DNA from: Psychroflexus aestuariivivens
GTDB lineage: Bacteria; Bacteroidota; Bacteroidia; Flavobacteriales; Flavobacteriaceae
Length of the DNA stretch: 64,000 nt
Assembly (NCBI RefSeq): GCF_004010055.1
Contig: NZ_RQVT01000003.1
Span: forward strand, 1 to 64,000
Direction: 5' to 3'
The notes beneath the pieces are model-generated. The model did not search any database. It saw nothing but the letters and a program-made list of their open reading frames with translations, and had not been told where the DNA came from. Below are positions 63,839 through 64,000 of this stretch, piece by piece. The position numbers and the translations under genes are program-made. The first letter of the stretch is position 1. Each line of letters starts with the position of its first letter.

Positions 63839-64000
63839 ATGGGAAATCATTCGAAAAAATATAACGATTACTCTGAACTTCTAAAAGCTGGAGCGGCTAT
63901 GGGAAAATATCAGAAAACCCATAATATAATTCGGAAAGATTATATGGAATTGCTCAATGTGACCGAAAAACATAAATCTAATAAAACTGAATTTGATGCT
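63839..64000 (+). CDS. Start of an unknown gene (partial)
   Basis: From ATG 63839, which is 14 bases after the attC-like site, 54 codons are open to the window end: MGNHSKKYNDYSELLKAGAAMG, hydrophilic and helical. Not recognised; a cassette-type gene is likely from the position. Confidence 0.5.
   Translation, partial: MGNHSKKYNDYSELLKAGAAMGKYQKTHNIIRKDYMELLNVTEKHKSNKTEFDA

Overview
The window reads as an accessory island from a member of the Bacteroidota, most likely a flavobacterium. The DNA is AT-rich by eye. Several promoters carry the Bacteroidota -7 element TAnnTTTG. The gene families fit too: fused MerTP proteins, CusA/CzcA fused to TolC, small SHOCT and DUF3347 proteins, a TonB receptor and a Bacteroidota-type tyrosine integrase. 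Everything below was read by eye; no database search was possible.

Region 1 (1-7460) is mobile and defence-related. It holds the end of an unknown gene, a DnaC/IstB-like ATPase, a gene split by a small IS200-type element, a stand-alone OLD-like ATPase/TOPRIM protein, a tyrosine recombinase with 23-bp direct repeats upstream, and a two-gene unit (winged-helix-like protein plus PD-(D/E)XK nuclease) followed by a cut-off HNH-like reading frame.

Region 2 (7478-13515, minus strand) is a mercury/copper operon. It runs from an ArsR repressor through MerTP, a GDCC protein, a CsoR-like protein, a thioredoxin-like protein and a second MerTP to CopA, a copper chaperone and an MtfA-like peptidase. No mercuric reductase is present.

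Region 3 (13611-31485, minus strand) is a large periplasmic copper/silver block: CusA, TolC, a multicopper oxidase fused to a barrel domain, SHOCT proteins, a Met-rich protein, two DUF3347 proteins, a haem-binding protein, a potassium channel, a permease, PepSY and DUF305 proteins, a CusB-like adaptor, and an AraC regulator with an N-terminal metal-binding-like domain. Region 3b (31589-35898) has a TonB receptor with Fur-like boxes, flanked by two paralogous small secreted Cys proteins, then a second HMA-AraC regulator.

Region 4 (36081-51448, plus strand) is one long, tightly packed gene run. It holds small copper proteins, universal stress proteins, NDH-2, an amino-acid permease, an archaeal-type GAPDH, a class I aldolase, an ATP-cone nuclease, a beta-CASP nuclease, a CopB-type ATPase and an MFS exporter. 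It looks like a metal and energy-stress programme.

Region 5 (51449-52540) is a scar made of a beheaded asparaginase, an IS110 fragment and the C-terminal tail of an Argonaute. Region 6 (52596-63491, plus strand) is a zinc/cadmium/cobalt locus: a CzcA-TolC fusion, a CzcB adaptor, a PII-like protein, two Fur-family repressors, two CDF-like transporters and a P1B-2 ATPase. The right end (63492-64000) carries an integron attC-like palindrome, whose left arm is repeated exactly at 4076, and the start of another gene.
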